A DNA stretch of 64,000 nt from Ampelomyces quisqualis (GCA_018398575.1 JAGTXZ010000010.1:1302001-1366000); one strand, 5' to 3'. Positions 33,409 through 45,967 are shown, counted from the first letter of the stretch. The notes: generated by a model not told the origin, from the letters alone. Program-made: numbers and translations.

Positions 33409-35394
33409 ATGGATCCTCGCGAGGAACACCGCAGCAACATGAGCAGCCCCCGGAGTGATGATGGCCAGTGGAGTCCTCCCCCGCGATTCCAAGAGTTCGA
33501 CGAGACTCATCCTGCGCAAAGCTCGACGCGATCGTACTCACCACATCCACATTCTCCGCCTCAAGTGTCTCCACCTTTGCACGAGTATCAGGAGGAGTAT
33601 CACCAGTCGCCTCAACGCCAAGTGCAACCTCCTGCTGGTTATCAAGAAGGGTACGTGAGCTGGGTTCGATGACTAGCCGACAGTTCGAAATATTAGGCCA
33701 GAGCTAGGAGTAATCTTTGGAGCCAAAGACTGACAGACTACCAGATATTCCACGGAGAAAGAGGCACCGCCATATGCTACAAGTGAAGTGATCGCTACTC
33801 AAACACCAGATTACTCGGGACCACAGGTAGTACCTGGACAGTTCACACAGTATCCCCATGGCGGTCGGCCGCTTTCACCCTCATCACATGGGGACACCGT
33901 TAACTCACCACAAATGAGACCGTACACCTTCAAAGAGCACGTTGATGCCGAGGACCCCATTTCGCGACCAGGAACCGTTCCTCCACCAGTGCCTCCGAAA
34001 GATGACCGGAAGTGTGGCATGAAGAAACGATCTTTCTTGATTCTCCTTGGCTGCGTCGTTGTCTGGGTGCTTGCGCTTGCCCTGGGTCTAGGTCTTGGTT
34101 TGGGATTAGGTCTTAAAAAGAACAGCAGTTCGTATGTGGTCTTTCTGAGCCCATGTGTGAGAAGCCTGCTTACACATGTACAGGGAATCGACTGCCACCG
34201 ATCCATTCTGTCGCGAGAAGCCAGACTATTGTATCGGTGGCTCACTCAATGCGAACTACATCTCCAGGAAGGGCGCTTACAACGGGACCGGAATTGCATT
34301 AGCTGGAGAGTCATGGAACGTCGGACAGCGACGAATTTTCACACTTTACTTCCAACATAACACCGGTGATATTAGATTCATGCAGTACAACACCGATAAG
34401 AAATGGGTCGGCGGTTCAAAGTCAGAGACGGTCGCCACTGATGCAAAAAACGGATCGCCCATTTCGGCCGTTTCCGTCGGTCTCAACAATACACAATATG
34501 TAAGCTGAAATCCTGCCCGTTCGATACATTTACACTAACCAGCTGAAGTTCCACATCTTCTATATTGATAAAAACAACACTGTCAAACAGGTAACTAATT
34601 CGAACACATCAAACATCTGGGAATCAGGCCCGCTCAGCAAGCTGAATCTCAAAGCCATGGACTCACCCACCTCCGGTCTCCAAGCCTGTTGGAAGGGCAA
34701 TTATTACGGCGATTCCGATTACACCAAGTTCCCCACTACAAACGGCCAAATCAACCAACAGCCTTACGACGAGCGCCTCGGCATGAACATATGGTATGCA
34801 GTCGACGAAACCACCTTCCAACAATACGCATGGTACAACGGTCAAGACACCTGGGTCCCGATTCAGACTTGGCGAGGCTTCAACGCCCACGCCGGTGTCG
34901 GCTGCTACAGCTGGGGCGAAGGAACCACGACATACGCCATGATGGCCAACAAGAACAACGACGTGGAATTCTGGTGGAAAGATACCAACACAACCACCAA
35001 CTCGACCGAAAGACACCCAATCAATTCGTGGGTAAACACAACTGCCGGCGCGATCCGAAGAGTTTACCCGATAACGTCACTGGGCTTCACAACGTACTTT
35101 TACGCTCAGATGGCGGATCGGAGTATCAAGGGATATAACATTACGTATCAGGCGGAGAACACGACATTTATTCAAGACGAGACGTTTACGATTACAGACC
35201 CTGCGGGCCCAGCGTTTGGATTGGGCGGCACGCACATGAGCGTCACGAGTTATATGGAGAAGCAAGGAAATCGTACGTTGTGGGATAGTCTGTATGTGTT
35301 TTACCAGACTGCAGGAGACGACATTACGGCTTTTACCAGGCCGATTCTTGGTGGCGAGTGGACGAGAGGCCAGATCTCGATTCCAGACTCGTAA
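33409..35394 (+). CDS. Type II membrane protein with fucose-lectin-like beta-propeller
   Basis: Four exons: 33409-33650, 33745-34131, 34184-34499, 34549-35394 (596 residues); the last acceptor could instead be 6 bases upstream. The N-terminal 175 residues are Pro/Ser/His-rich and disordered, with PPPVPPK before the membrane. Basic residues (MKKRS) lead into one hydrophobic segment at about 177-205 that ends in a Gly-Leu repeat. The C-terminal 390 residues show repeating Trp-containing blades (SGLQACWKG, NIWYAVDETTFQQYAW, VGCYSWGEG, MSVTSYMEKQG) as in the Aleuria-type fucose lectin fold, and several N-glycosylation sequons (NTTT, NTT, NRT). The usual topology for this layout is N-in, with the propeller outside. 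Sugar-binding residues were not verified; the ligand is unknown. Confidence 0.8.
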
Positions 35395-36065
35395 TTGTGT
35401 CGAGGTTACACGTAAAAGATTGAAGTGGTAGGAGGCGTTCTTGGAGCCTATTAGCAAGGACATTCGCTGTGTATTTTTCCTTGTTGCTGAAAAGATGCGC
35501 GTTGTGCGCTACATGTTTAGGTCGCCCTCGTTTGGTGTTCAGGAGTAATTGCGTGGAGGAAAGGATGCCTTGGGATACCCTCACTTTACGATAAGCAACG
35601 CGACTTAGTCTGTTTATACTTTGTAGCCGGTATCTTCGGTGGAGGATGAGATGATCATCTGAGCTCCATACGGTGTCGTGAAGGTTGCCCAGCATCATTG
35701 TCAACCCTTCGCGTGATCGTCGAGCCTCCAAAGGCCGCAGGCCAAATCGGAGGGTAGACGTGCGGCATTAACTGGACGCTCAAGAGTCAGTCACCTACTC
35801 CAAAACATTCGAATGACAGTGATTTCTTTCAGGGTCGTGAAAATCTGGGGTCTAGATGCACGGGTGGGGCTAGGTTCAAGTCTCAACCGGCTGGATCAGC
35901 AGCACTGTCCAACCACCCCACTTTGCGTTCTTCTCCATTGTTCGAATTTTCTCGCTCACTCCTCTAAGCAGTCCACTGCTCTTCATAATGCTACCTCACA
36001 TTTTGAATATTATATAATTATCCTACTTGGCCTCCCAGCCATACAAGATGCTTAAATTGTTCCAT
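35395..36065. other. Intergenic, no gene seen
   Basis: A 670-base spacer holding the 3' UTR of the lectin-like gene and the upstream flank of the tRNA. A tRNA needs no upstream promoter because A and B boxes are internal. Nothing else recognised. Confidence 0.5.
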
Positions 36066-36154
36066 GGGCGTGTGGCTCAGTGGTAGAGCGTCCGCTTTGC
36101 ATGCCTTGCGCAACATCCTGCGGAAGGTCCAGGTTTCGATCACCTGCCCGTCCA
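36066..36154 (+). tRNA. tRNA-Ala(UGC) with intron
   Basis: Cloverleaf from GGGCGTG to CCCGTCC with discriminator A at 36154. The D arm is GCTC-AGTGGTA-GAGC, the anticodon stem TCCGC/GCGGA, anticodon TGC at 36098-36100, the T stem CAGGT/ACCTG with a TTCGATC loop. A 17-base intron (36102-36118) sits one base after the anticodon, the canonical place. The acceptor stem has one T-C mismatch (position 6 with 67) and one G-U pair. CCA is not encoded, as usual in eukaryotes. Confidence 0.92.
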
Positions 36155-36155
36155 C

Positions 36156-36162
36156 TTTTTTT
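36156..36162 (+). terminator. RNA polymerase III T-run terminator
   Basis: Seven T residues start two bases after the discriminator base of the tRNA-Ala gene, followed by further T-rich bases. This is the standard pol III stop signal and supports the tRNA being expressed. Confidence 0.85.
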
Positions 36163-37789
36163 GGCTTTTCGGCGTTCTTTTTTGGCCTCTTGATGATGAA
36201 TGATGATCTTGAATGGTGATTGATATGATTAAAGAACATTTTCATTTACTGACGTGGACCAGAACAAGGACATTAGCAACGTCTAGGTTTTCGCGATGCG
36301 GAATTATACATGCAGTAACGCTGTACCCGTACGACGTTCTACTAGCTAAGCCCACAGCGCCAGACTGTTCCTGAGGGTTCTAGTACCTCTATGCAGCAGT
36401 CTGTGAAGCGGGATTCCTCGCAGCAAAGATCAGTAGCGCGGTACGCTACCGGTATTGGTAGTGCTGAAGTCACTACTTGTTTCTTCGTGCAAATAAATCA
36501 GTCTATCGCGTTTTTTGTCAAGCAGTCCCGTCGCTCTGTTACCGAAAGAGAGCGTAACGTGATGACTCGAATGCTCATCAGGCTGATAGAGCAGACGAAT
36601 TAGAGGGCGCAATTGGCTCATGCAGACTGGGCCAGATCATAGAAAGTTTAGCTGCGAAAAAGGCACAGAGCGGTAAAAAACATAAAGAGCTAGAAAAAGA
36701 GCAAGATGTACTGGACCAGCTAGTAAAGGACCTAATCGCGAGAAAAGCACGGAGTAAAGAGAAGCGCAAAGAGCTACCAGTACAAGGAGAGCATGACAGA
36801 CTAGGTACGCCGAAACAAGACTAAAACGCGCAATGCATTCTGGCACACGAACAGAATAAATTAGACCAAGATAAACAAAAGAAGCTCAGCAGGCTGTTTA
36901 GGAGGTGCGAGTGGATTGGTAAAGGCCAATAACTAGGGGAATGACTCGATAGCCAGGGTTTATTACGGGTAACGGTACGGCGTACGAAGGGGAGCCGCTG
37001 CCTCTCTATAGGGTAGGACCAGTCTGCGTGCAGCTATGTTTATTACGAGCGCTGGCGCGCTGTTGTTGTTGTAATTGGAAGAAGGTGGGAATGGGACTAC
37101 GTGCTCTCCTAGGTCGACGTGTAAGGATTGAAATTGGAGTCAGGGTTACCGGTAGGGTGTAAGCTCAATAGCCAGAGCTGTTAGGGTTATGATGTGAGAT
37201 TATCATGAAGTATGATTGAATTGTTAAGGAGCAGACTCTGGTAGAGCCGCGTTGAAATAGCTACACGCTAAGCCCTACCGGTATTGGGCTAATAAACAAA
37301 CCATCAGTCAACTCCTCCTCCCATGGTGATAGCAGCTTCCTTCGAACCAGAGCTAGGTTGGCGTAACATGCTAAATAAGGCTCGTCAATTCTGGTGTCTT
37401 CCCCCAGCTCGAGAAATGCTTGGCCCCGTGCCGACCCTGGTTCCGAGAACTTCCAGTTCCTCAAACGTACGTTGCTCCGTAGCGAGGCTACGTTTTTATA
37501 ACAATACACATTATGTTATCTAAGTTGCTCAGCTCGGTTAATTACCGGATCCATTTCTAAGGTAACATTGCATAACAGGCCCCAAAATCGTGTGTCGCGT
37601 TCATGCGGTTGTAAGTAACAGTTGCAGCAACAGCCTCAAACTTCTTGGCGTAGGATGTCAGGGGCAGACTAACAAAGTACCCGACGTAAACCCGGGTAGC
37701 GCTTGTTTCCAACGAGCTATTGCATCAACATCGAACATCTAACATCACTACCTTAGCGGCCTTTATCAACTCATCTACAGATTTTTGGC
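36163..37789. other. AT-rich, probably decayed repeat DNA
   Basis: About 1.6 kb without an intact gene. The word TACCGGTA recurs near 36448, 37147 and 37277 in different contexts. An open frame without ATG (36558-36824) encodes a very Lys/Glu-rich helical stretch (for example KKHKELEKEQDVLDQL), and a preceding frame starting at 36391 ends just before it in another register. This looks like the frameshifted remains of one coding unit, possibly from a mobile element, but I recognise no transposase or integrase motif. Confidence 0.4.
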
Positions 37790-39423
37790 ATGGTTCGAAC
37801 CATCGCACTCGATAGCGGTCTAATTACATATGAAGACGCCGTCGAATCTGAATCCAATATCATTAACCAGTCCGCCTACTTTGAAGAGACCAAGAAGTTG
37901 CGCAGAGATCTGTGGGAGCAGAGACAGTCGATCGCAGCCCTTACTGCACACCACCTTGGCCTCGGCCAGAATGGAGTCTGTATTGTCCAAAAGCAACATA
38001 CATGGCTACAAGGTAGCTTCAATATATGCATACCGGTCGAGGTGAATGTTGGAAATATCACCAAGAAGATCATTATGCGCTGTCCAATGCCGCACAAGCT
38101 TGCTGAAGCTAGCTATCCTGGGACGGTAGACGAAAAGATAAGCTGCGAGGTCGGAACTTACGCGTGGATGCAAGAGAATACTCCCAGTGTCCCTATTCCT
38201 CACTTATTTGGCTTTGGCTTTCCAGACGGTCGTCGCCATGTACGGCTTCCTACTCAACGGGCTCCTATCGTCCGTCCATTAAGCTAACTCAGATTGACTA
38301 GTACACTCACGCAACTCACCGATCTTTCTACGTCCGGTTTGCGAACTTCGTTTGGCGCCACCTCGCTACCTTCCTCCGATATCCATTTGTTTCGCGATAT
38401 ACATGCCACCCGACCGCCCATAGCTTGCAGACGGGCTATCTGATACTCGAATTCATTGGGCCAAGCAAAGGGCAAATGCTCTCTGAGTCATGGGAGAGCG
38501 GCCGGAAAGATTCTACTAAGAGAAAGAATTTATTTCAGGGCATGGCTCGCCTGATACTCTCTCTCGCTCGGATACCTCAACCAAGAATAGGTTCGTTTCG
38601 ATACCATGAGGACGGCACTGTATCACTATCGAATCGGCCACTTTCTTGCTCGACCATTATCTTGGAAAATGATGGGGCACCGAGGACAATGCAGAGGAGT
38701 GACACATACACATGCACTGATGCTTATGTGTCAGAGATGCTTACATTCCACGACCATCGCTTCCTAAGCCAGCCAAACGGAGTTTACAGCGAGGAGGACT
38801 GCCGTGCTCAGATGGCAGTGCACAGCTTACTCCGGACGCTTTCACACAATTACATAAAGCGGGAGAGGCGCAATGGGCCATTCGTATTGCAGTTTACTGA
38901 TTTCCATACGAGCAACATTTTTGTTGACCAAGAATGGAATATCACATGCTTCGTTGATCTGGAATGGGTATGCTCTCTCCCTATGGAACAGCTCAGTGTG
39001 CCTTACTGGCTGAGCGGAAAGGCGGTCGATGAGATAGCGGGAGAGGACTTCGACGAGTTTAATAAAGTGCGAGAAGAGTTTATGCATATATTTAGGGAGG
39101 AGGAAGAATACCACACAAGAGACAGCAGACAGCAGGACATCTCACTTGCAGGGGTCATGCATGACTCATGGGAATCAAAAGCTGTGTGGTTTGGGTACTG
39201 TATAGAGTCGGTGAACGCGATGTATTTGCTTGTTGACCGTCAGCTCTGTCAGCCATTTTCAGGCAATCTGGCCACAGAAATGGACGGGCCTCTTTCGACA
39301 TTCTGCTATAGAAACCCAGCGATGATTGTTGCACAGAAGCTTCACGAGAAGCAAACATATGACCGAAAGCTCCGCGAGCTGTTCGGTAACAGAGAGGCTG
39401 CTCACGAAAGCGAGTCAGCTTGA
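37790..39423 (+). CDS. APH-family phosphotransferase (kinase-like fold)
   Basis: Two exons, 37790-38239 and 38302-39423 (523 residues). The 62-nt intron starts GTACGG, contains GCTAACTC as branch region and ends GACTAG. Protein kinase-like fold of the aminoglycoside phosphotransferase (APH) superfamily, as in a large group of fungal proteins. The catalytic loop reads TDFHTSNIFVD (349-359; the Asp and the His-x2-Asn are present) and the metal-binding Asp follows in CFVDLEW. The N-lobe contains MRCPMPHKLAE and an IPHLFGFGFPDG segment split by the intron. Substrate is unknown: members phosphorylate small molecules or proteins and many are unassigned. The gene lies right of repeat-like DNA. The first ATG (37790) has good coding on both sides of the splice. 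Confidence 0.85.
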
Positions 39424-40889
39424 GCTTCAGAATTGGCTTGTGAGTCGAACTGCATGCATGGACTAAGAGGCGAAGCTAACTTGAAACTTTTTCCTGTTGA
39501 GAAAAATTTTGCCGTCACTGTGACCTCTCACGGGTTCTCCTTCTCTTTCTTGTCATCTTCCTCCCTCTTCTTTCTTTCCTCCATCTGTTCCTTCCTTCTG
39601 TTTTTAGCCCATGTGCCAGATGAGAGCAATTTTTTCTAGTTTGTCTGCTTTTACACTCACAGCTCCAACCGTAACCCCTTGAACAACTCTGTCATACTCT
39701 GCTTTAGAAGTTAAATCACTACTGCTGCTGGTATCTGCCATTATTCCAAAATCCTATAGACCATTAGCGTTGCCCATAATCGTGCACGCATTCGTACCTC
39801 TTGCTGAAGACTGCTAAGAATACAGGGGGCCGAGTCGCGGAGTTGTAGACTGGTATCAAGGATGTCAAGAATGAGACTTCTAGCCTATGTTGATATTTGA
39901 TACGGTGGTCATGCGGAGCTAAACGGTAGATTGTGAGAATAATGGCTTCAAAAGTACTAAACACCTGCTTGGTAGAGCTAAAACATCTGAGAATGTGCCA
40001 ACATTATATGGTTTTCCGCTTCTCGTTCTGGAATTTCCTCGAACGCCACGCCAGTCCTTCGCACCGGTGACGGCAACCTTGCTGTGTCCTTCCTTCACCG
40101 GTCTCCATCGTTTTCCATTTAACTTCGTGTGGCCAGCATATCCGTGCATGACATGCCACCATACACGGACGAGTCATACCATTCGTTCAATTGCCTCTTG
40201 TTGAGCTCCAAGTCCGGCATGTATGCGTGCGTGCGGGGTAGAGGGCACGCCGAGGTAGCCGTGCATATTGATGTGTGCCGTATCAATGGGATGCACGACT
40301 TCGCAGGAGCCGCTACGCGCAAAACTTGGTATTCTATACCTTATCGAAATCCACTAGTCTACACAAAATGCGCAGGGTTCTATTGCGGCTTGCCAAAGCA
40401 TACACTTCGCCCCCTACTGATACTAATGTAGAGAAGCTGTCTGTAACTTAAGAGTTATAGATAATTGGACAGAAGAGTTGTATAAAAATAACATAAAAGC
40501 TGGTAGATATTATAAGAAATACTTCAACTTTTCAAAAGAAGCTAGATTATATTAGAAACATTGAAGGTGATTGAAACTAGTAAGACTAGCTATATTAGTA
40601 AGTTTTATCTAGTAGGCCTATCTGCTGCTAGGCAGATTTAAAATAAAAAAACCTAATATGCTCTACTTCCTCCACAGCACTGCAGAACAACGAAGCACAT
40701 CTGTAAGTAACTATTCGTATTCAAATGAAGTTTTGTTAAGGACATATAGCATATGCCAGTCCAATTGTTTAGTGTCGCGATGCACAGGCTCAGAAAAACG
40801 CTCTACAAAAAGATACCACCACAGCAAAAATACCAAAGTCTAATGATCTCGCGCCACACATCCCCTACCATCGCTCCCAAACGCCCTTC
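39424..40889. other. Intergenic with AT-rich segment
   Basis: A 1.5 kb convergent spacer. The part at about 40430-40660 is very AT-rich (many TA steps, runs such as TTATAAGAAATA) and stands out from its surroundings, like repeat DNA altered by repeat-induced point mutation; this is inference from composition only. The segment 39530-39640 is pyrimidine-rich. No gene recognised. Confidence 0.45.
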
Positions 40890-43054
40890 TCAGCCAGCAA
40901 CAAGCCTCATGCACTTCTCATCCTGATCAACTCCAAACCTAACCCTCACATCCTCCGCCGTCCCACTGCCCCTCAACAACTTCTGCATCTCGTCGTTGAA
41001 CCCATACAACAGCCCCGGCAGCGAACTCTCTTTCCAAATCGGCACCCGCCACCGCATACTCTCGATGATTGTAAGGATAACATACGCAATGCCGATTACG
41101 AGCATGGTGATGGGATACGCGAGATACGCCCAGTTGACGCGGACGTGTATGACCCAAGTCTGTACAGTGCCGTGGTGGCGCTCGGACGATGCGCTGCGGA
41201 TTTGGTTGGTGAGGGAGGTGGCGATGTTGGCGAAGGTGGTTGTCATGTTTGTCGAGTTCCAGAGTGCGTCCATGATGTCTGGGCTTTGCATGTCTGGGAA
41301 CGCTCTGACTTGTGTGTTGTTTCGTTTCGAAGTGGGGTTGTGGGAGGTGAATTTGATTAGGTTTTGGACGAGGGTTTTGATGTATTTCTGCGTGAAGTTG
41401 ACGGATGGAGTGCTGAGGTTGAAGTGGCTGGCGGCGTCTTTGGGTACGAGGAGGCGGAGATCGGACTTTTTGAAATTGAGTAGCGGCTCGTATAATGTGT
41501 TGCCTTGCTTGGTGTCCCACTTATCCGCGTTCTTTTGGTCCGAGTCGAGCTGGAAAGATGATGGGTCTCGAACGGCCCAGGAACCTACGGCGCTGTCTTG
41601 TAGCACGTTGCTCTCGCTACTCGTGTTGTACGCATTCGCACACAAGTACAAGGCACATTCGGTCGCGATTGGCTTCGATTGGTTCCACGGAGTGTCGGTG
41701 GTGAGCCAGTCGTTGCCGGCTCGGATCATGAGGAACGACATCAAAAGAGAGTCCACATCCTGAAACTTTAAGGTTGTTCGAGGACTGAATGTTGTGTTTG
41801 CCGTCATAAAAGTTCGGGCCATACCTTTAGCATTTCCATAATATGTGTAATCCCACCAATTCGCGTCTTTCTTGTTAAAAGGCGCATTCCAGTTTCTGAT
41901 ATTGCAATAGGGAAGGGAGTATTGCGTCCAGTCAGCACTGAATTTTATATTGCCTTGATTTGGAATGGTAGATCCATCGGACCCACTACCTGGTGTGGCC
42001 TTGAGCTGACCAGAAAGATCCTCACACTTACTGCAAACTGCAGCTGACACATATAGCGGCCAGGTACAGTTCCCCGTGGAGCACTGGAAAGCCAGTGTCT
42101 CGGTACTAGGCAGTGAAGAGTTGTAGATGCCGCTGTACAACGAGCTTACGGTACCAAAATCAGGTCGTATATCGCTATTAACGGTTTCAAAGACGCCGTC
42201 TGATGTGTTGAGCCGAGACTGAGGTCCGGTAGTGCCCCAATTAATTTCCTGTCCACCGTCGACCTGATGGGCGTAACCAATTGTAGCATTCACGCTCGTC
42301 GGCGTGCCGTCCCATCTCCCGTAGGTATCCAAGACTGCCTGAAGGAAAGGATCGAATGCTATAGTGCCAATTGTTACTAAAGCTCCAAGACTAGCCCAGT
42401 GCCTGCACTGATGTTAACATATGCATGTTCGAGGTCAACTAGCGTACATTACCTCAATCGGAGCCAATAGAGTAAGCGAGCGCCTCCCAGAGGTCCTTTA
42501 CTCGCTTCATCGAATCTGTCAAAGGCGGCAAGACGATCCGGCTTTCTTCGAAACCAGGCCCATTTTTGTTGTCCTATACAGGCACTAATCGCGAAAGCGA
42601 GGGTAGACCTGGCTACCGTACCGAGTGTCGCGATGATAGTGTTCAGCGTGATCGCGAACGTCCAAGCTGCAAGGGGCCGGTCGTTTTCGCGATCAAGTAC
42701 GACGATGATGGCGACAATCGAAGCTATACTGACCGCAATGGCGAGTAGCTCGAAGGACCAAGAAGTGAGCGTGCTTCGAATTGCGAGCGGCTCACTGTGA
42801 TCGGACGGCATCATTGACCCATGTGTATACGAATTAGTATCTTCTGAGATAGGTTGGTATTGCGTCTGCGGTTGTTTCATGGGGTACGAGTTCGATTCTT
42901 GCACAGGCGGCGGGTCATTGAAATGCGACTGATAGTCATTTTCCGTGAGGTTGTCAGAGAAAGGAGTGTTCGATTCTTGCTTTGCATCATTTCGCCCCAG
43001 GAGGCCGTTGGCCACATCGTTTGGAGAGTTATAGAAAGTCCTCTCTTGCGACAT
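40890..43054 (-). CDS. DUF3176 membrane protein
   Basis: Two exons, 42453-43054 and 40890-42402, giving 704 residues; the 50-nt intron (GTAATG...GTGCAG) restores an RHWASLGALV junction. The N-terminal 95 residues are polar. DUF3176 then shows SWSFELLAIAVSIASIVAIIVVL (first membrane helix), AAWTFAITLNTIIATLGTVARSTL (second), QQKWAWFRR and FDEASKGPLGGARLL, followed by a third helix. The long middle part has Cys pairs (CSTGNCTWP, CSKCEDL) and many N-glycosylation sequons, so it is likely extracytoplasmic. A last hydrophobic helix lies near the C-terminus (YLAYPITMLVIGIAYVILTII). The family is fungal, multi-copy and functionally undefined. The start codon is the first ATG; an upstream GTG in frame is ignored. 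Confidence 0.85.
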
Positions 43055-43982
43055 CGTGTAGTCTGAACGGGAAAACACCTAACGCAAAGGAAGGATCAAG
43101 ATGGTCTATCGTGGATTCATGAGAGCGAAGCGAGACGGGAGCGTTATAAGGCTGAGTGAAACCATTGGAGCTTCTTTATGCCGGTGTGCTCACGCCCATA
43201 CTGAACGGTGTCTACGACTGGTTGGTAGGGCTTGTCCAACGTGCCGGGCACCGTAAGATTTGGCCCCCAACTTTGATCCAGCCCACTCAAATTCCGGACC
43301 CCATCATGGCTTATCCCAGTTGACTTCCTCAGCGTGCAGCTCGCAACAAAAAGGGGCGGAATCTGCTGAGAAGCAAACGCTGGGGAATTCAGGCAGTTCG
43401 ATGGCTCGTCACTCAAGAAGTAGAAGGGTAATTAGCGCTGTGAGATTCTACCTACTGGTATTTGTTAACACCCCCAAGCGAAACACAAAATGAAGGCGTA
43501 ACCTGCAACACGATCGCCACGCCACGCGATCCATGCATGCTACTACCACGAGTTTTGCGCATACCCATGGAAATTACATGTGCTGAGCGCTTATCGTCTC
43601 GCGATCACTATTCCAGATCAGAGTTGTAGCATGCGTTAATCACAGACAATCGCGCCACCCAAGGGAGAAGGCTCCTACTCGATTGCGTCAGCCTGATCAT
43701 GCAGAAGTTTGCTTCTTCGTCGCTAGAGTATTCGTCCGCAAGTAATTTTCGGGTATGCAGTGCAGCTCCGTAGACAAGCTGTTCATGCATCGTCGACGAG
43801 GAGATTTCTCCACGCTGAACGTTGTCAAAATACACGCCGTTGGCGCGGATTTCTTTTGCTTCCGTACGACGTGATCCAACGCCTAGTTTCCGTGGCACAG
43901 ATGTTGTTTGACACTGACTGTCCAACATGCGTGACGTTTCGTCGAGAGTGGAATGTGTGCAAACAAATGGTCGCTATTGGAC
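43055..43982. other. Intergenic, no gene seen
   Basis: A 0.9 kb spacer between two minus-strand genes, serving as promoter of the DUF3176 gene and 3' UTR of the zinc-cluster gene. The frames present start at non-ATG codons and resemble nothing known. Confidence 0.5.
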
Positions 43983-45489
43983 TCATGTGAAGTCTACACC
44001 CTCCGTCATAGACGCTGCACTCTTTCGATCTATCATGCTCATGAGCCACTTGGCATTTAGAGAGTCGTCGCCCTGCAGCAGCGTCTTGGCTGTTTGAAGC
44101 GCCCAGTGAACTACAGGCGAAGCATGCAACTCCTTTCGAAAGTTTTCATTCGTGGCATTTGGCATGCATCGACATATGTCCAGAACGGCGGAATGTGCTG
44201 CTGCAACGAGATGATCTCGTGGAGTCGTTTGCGGAAGCGAAGAAGGGAGGGAGACGCGGATCTGGAGAAGATGGATGAGCGCGATGTTGTATAGCATTAG
44301 CGTCAGTATCGAGGTAATGTTTGCGAAAACGAGGTCTGTTGGCGCGATTGATGGTGCGTCTATGCCGATACTTTCAATATGTACACCTGGTACTGCTGGG
44401 ATCTCCATGTACGCATTCGCCGGGTTGGCACTCCAATATCTTTTCCAGCCCCGAAGGTGCTCGCATAAATGTTCTGTGTTGGTCCGAATGATCTCAATCT
44501 CATCACTGATATTTTCACGGCAGGCTGTGCGCCTCGTAAACAGTTTGCCACGCTCCGAAGCCAGTACGGAGCAGTCTGCCAAAATATCGTACAGCAGCTG
44601 CTCTTGTAGTTGTTCCTCGTTTTCACAGTGCTGCCTTAACATAGTCTTCCACTCTGGCTTTGCAAGAATCGTCGATCTACCAGTTCCTAGTGCTGCGAAG
44701 AGTAACATGTGCCGCAGACATCTATACAAGCTCATTGTCTTGGGAGAGCAGTGGAAACGAGGATCACGTAGAGCGATGAGCTTCTCCAAGCCAGATATAT
44801 GGTTTAGGAAGTGGTCCGGGCCGGAAGGTACCAGCGTCTCCTGGATAGCAAGTGTGGTGACTGAAACAATGACCTCATCGAACTCATGGCACTTCGGATC
44901 TAGCAAGGCTCGATTAAGCTGCTGTAGTGTGACTCCGTGGTTGAGAAAGCCTTGTCGGGTGATCTCAGGTTGTCTGTGGTTCGTGCCGAAGAAAATTGTT
45001 GCGAAACTCAATACAGCATGTAGATGTGCCGTTTGACATTCACTCATGCTATATGCACCAAGTCGAGCGATGTCCATGGACTGAAGTGCTCTTAGGGAAA
45101 AATCGACCGGGCCGTCTTTGGCGAGATGAGACCGTGCGAACATGATGTAAATCTCCTGCGGATTCGGCGGAATCGGCACAGATAGATGAAGAATCATAGT
45201 GCTAGGAGAGGAGACAATAGATGAAGTACTTGAGCTCGTCGAGAGTGCCCCATGCGGTCGGTCAATTTTCCTCCTTGATGCGACAATGGTAGCATCGACG
45301 AAAGTCATGTCCTTTGGTCCATCGCACTCGAGACCTGCTCTTTTGCAGCGCAAGCAGATGGGGCGATGTACGTCTTGAAGAAATTAGGGACGTCAATGTA
45401 CCTGAACACACACCTCCCAACATACCGCACTTAACTCGCCGCCTACGGCAGGGGGAACATCCCTTGGATCTGCCCCCAATGTTAACCAT
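43983..45489 (-). CDS. Zn2Cys6 transcription factor
   Basis: Two exons, 45426-45489 and 43983-45373 (484 residues). The 52-nt intron interrupts the zinc cluster itself, after the third cysteine. Spliced, the motif is C11-x2-C14-x6-C21-x6-C28-x2-C31-x6-C38, the fungal binuclear cluster, with basic RRRRVK between. The remaining 430 residues are helical and match the Fungal_trans_2-type regulatory domain in style (GFLNHGVTLQQLN, LAIQETLVPSGPDHFLNHISGLEKLI). Predicted nuclear DNA-binding regulator; target genes unknown. Neighbours on the same strand are the DUF3176 protein and a PTP, with no pathway context. Reading the second exon alone would miss half of the DNA-binding domain. Confidence 0.92.
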
Positions 45490-45967
45490 GATTTTGGCCC
45501 ACTTTGATGTATCTGCTTGAGGCAGCGTACGTTGGAGGGCAAGGTGTCGTCCAAAGTGGAGTGCAGCAGGAGATTAGCAGGCGTCAACTCCTGAAATGGA
45601 CGCTAAGCCAAAGAGAGTTTTATGAAGCAGGATACATGGACCCAACATAAACATTCCAATAACTTCATTGCAGCCTCTCATGCCTAAGCACGGGGGTCAA
45701 ACCAACAGGATGTAATGCTATCTAACCGTATAAACCCCATGAAAACGCCCCATGGCCTGGAAATGTCGGCCCCTATGCCTAATGCAGACCCCATGCAAGA
45801 GACGCCTTCCCAGAATGATGAAGCTTGGAACCAGACTGATAATGCTACACACCATGATTCGCCATCCCGTGTCTTTGATCGTACCATTCGTAAAACATGC
45901 ATCGTGTTTGTTTGTCTGCTCTTCTTCCACTAGGTAACAACACTCAGCGGCAGTGAGCTACCGCCCC
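45490..45967. other. Intergenic, no gene seen
   Basis: About 480 bases between two minus-strand genes; the promoter of the zinc-cluster gene and the 3' UTR of the phosphatase gene. No repeats or motifs noted. Confidence 0.5.

Noticed and set aside
36163..37789. Starship captain (DUF3435) or other tyrosine recombinase next to the tRNA
   Set aside because: The charged remnant is tempting, but no R-H-R-Y type catalytic motifs are visible and nothing cargo-like or flanking repeats support it.
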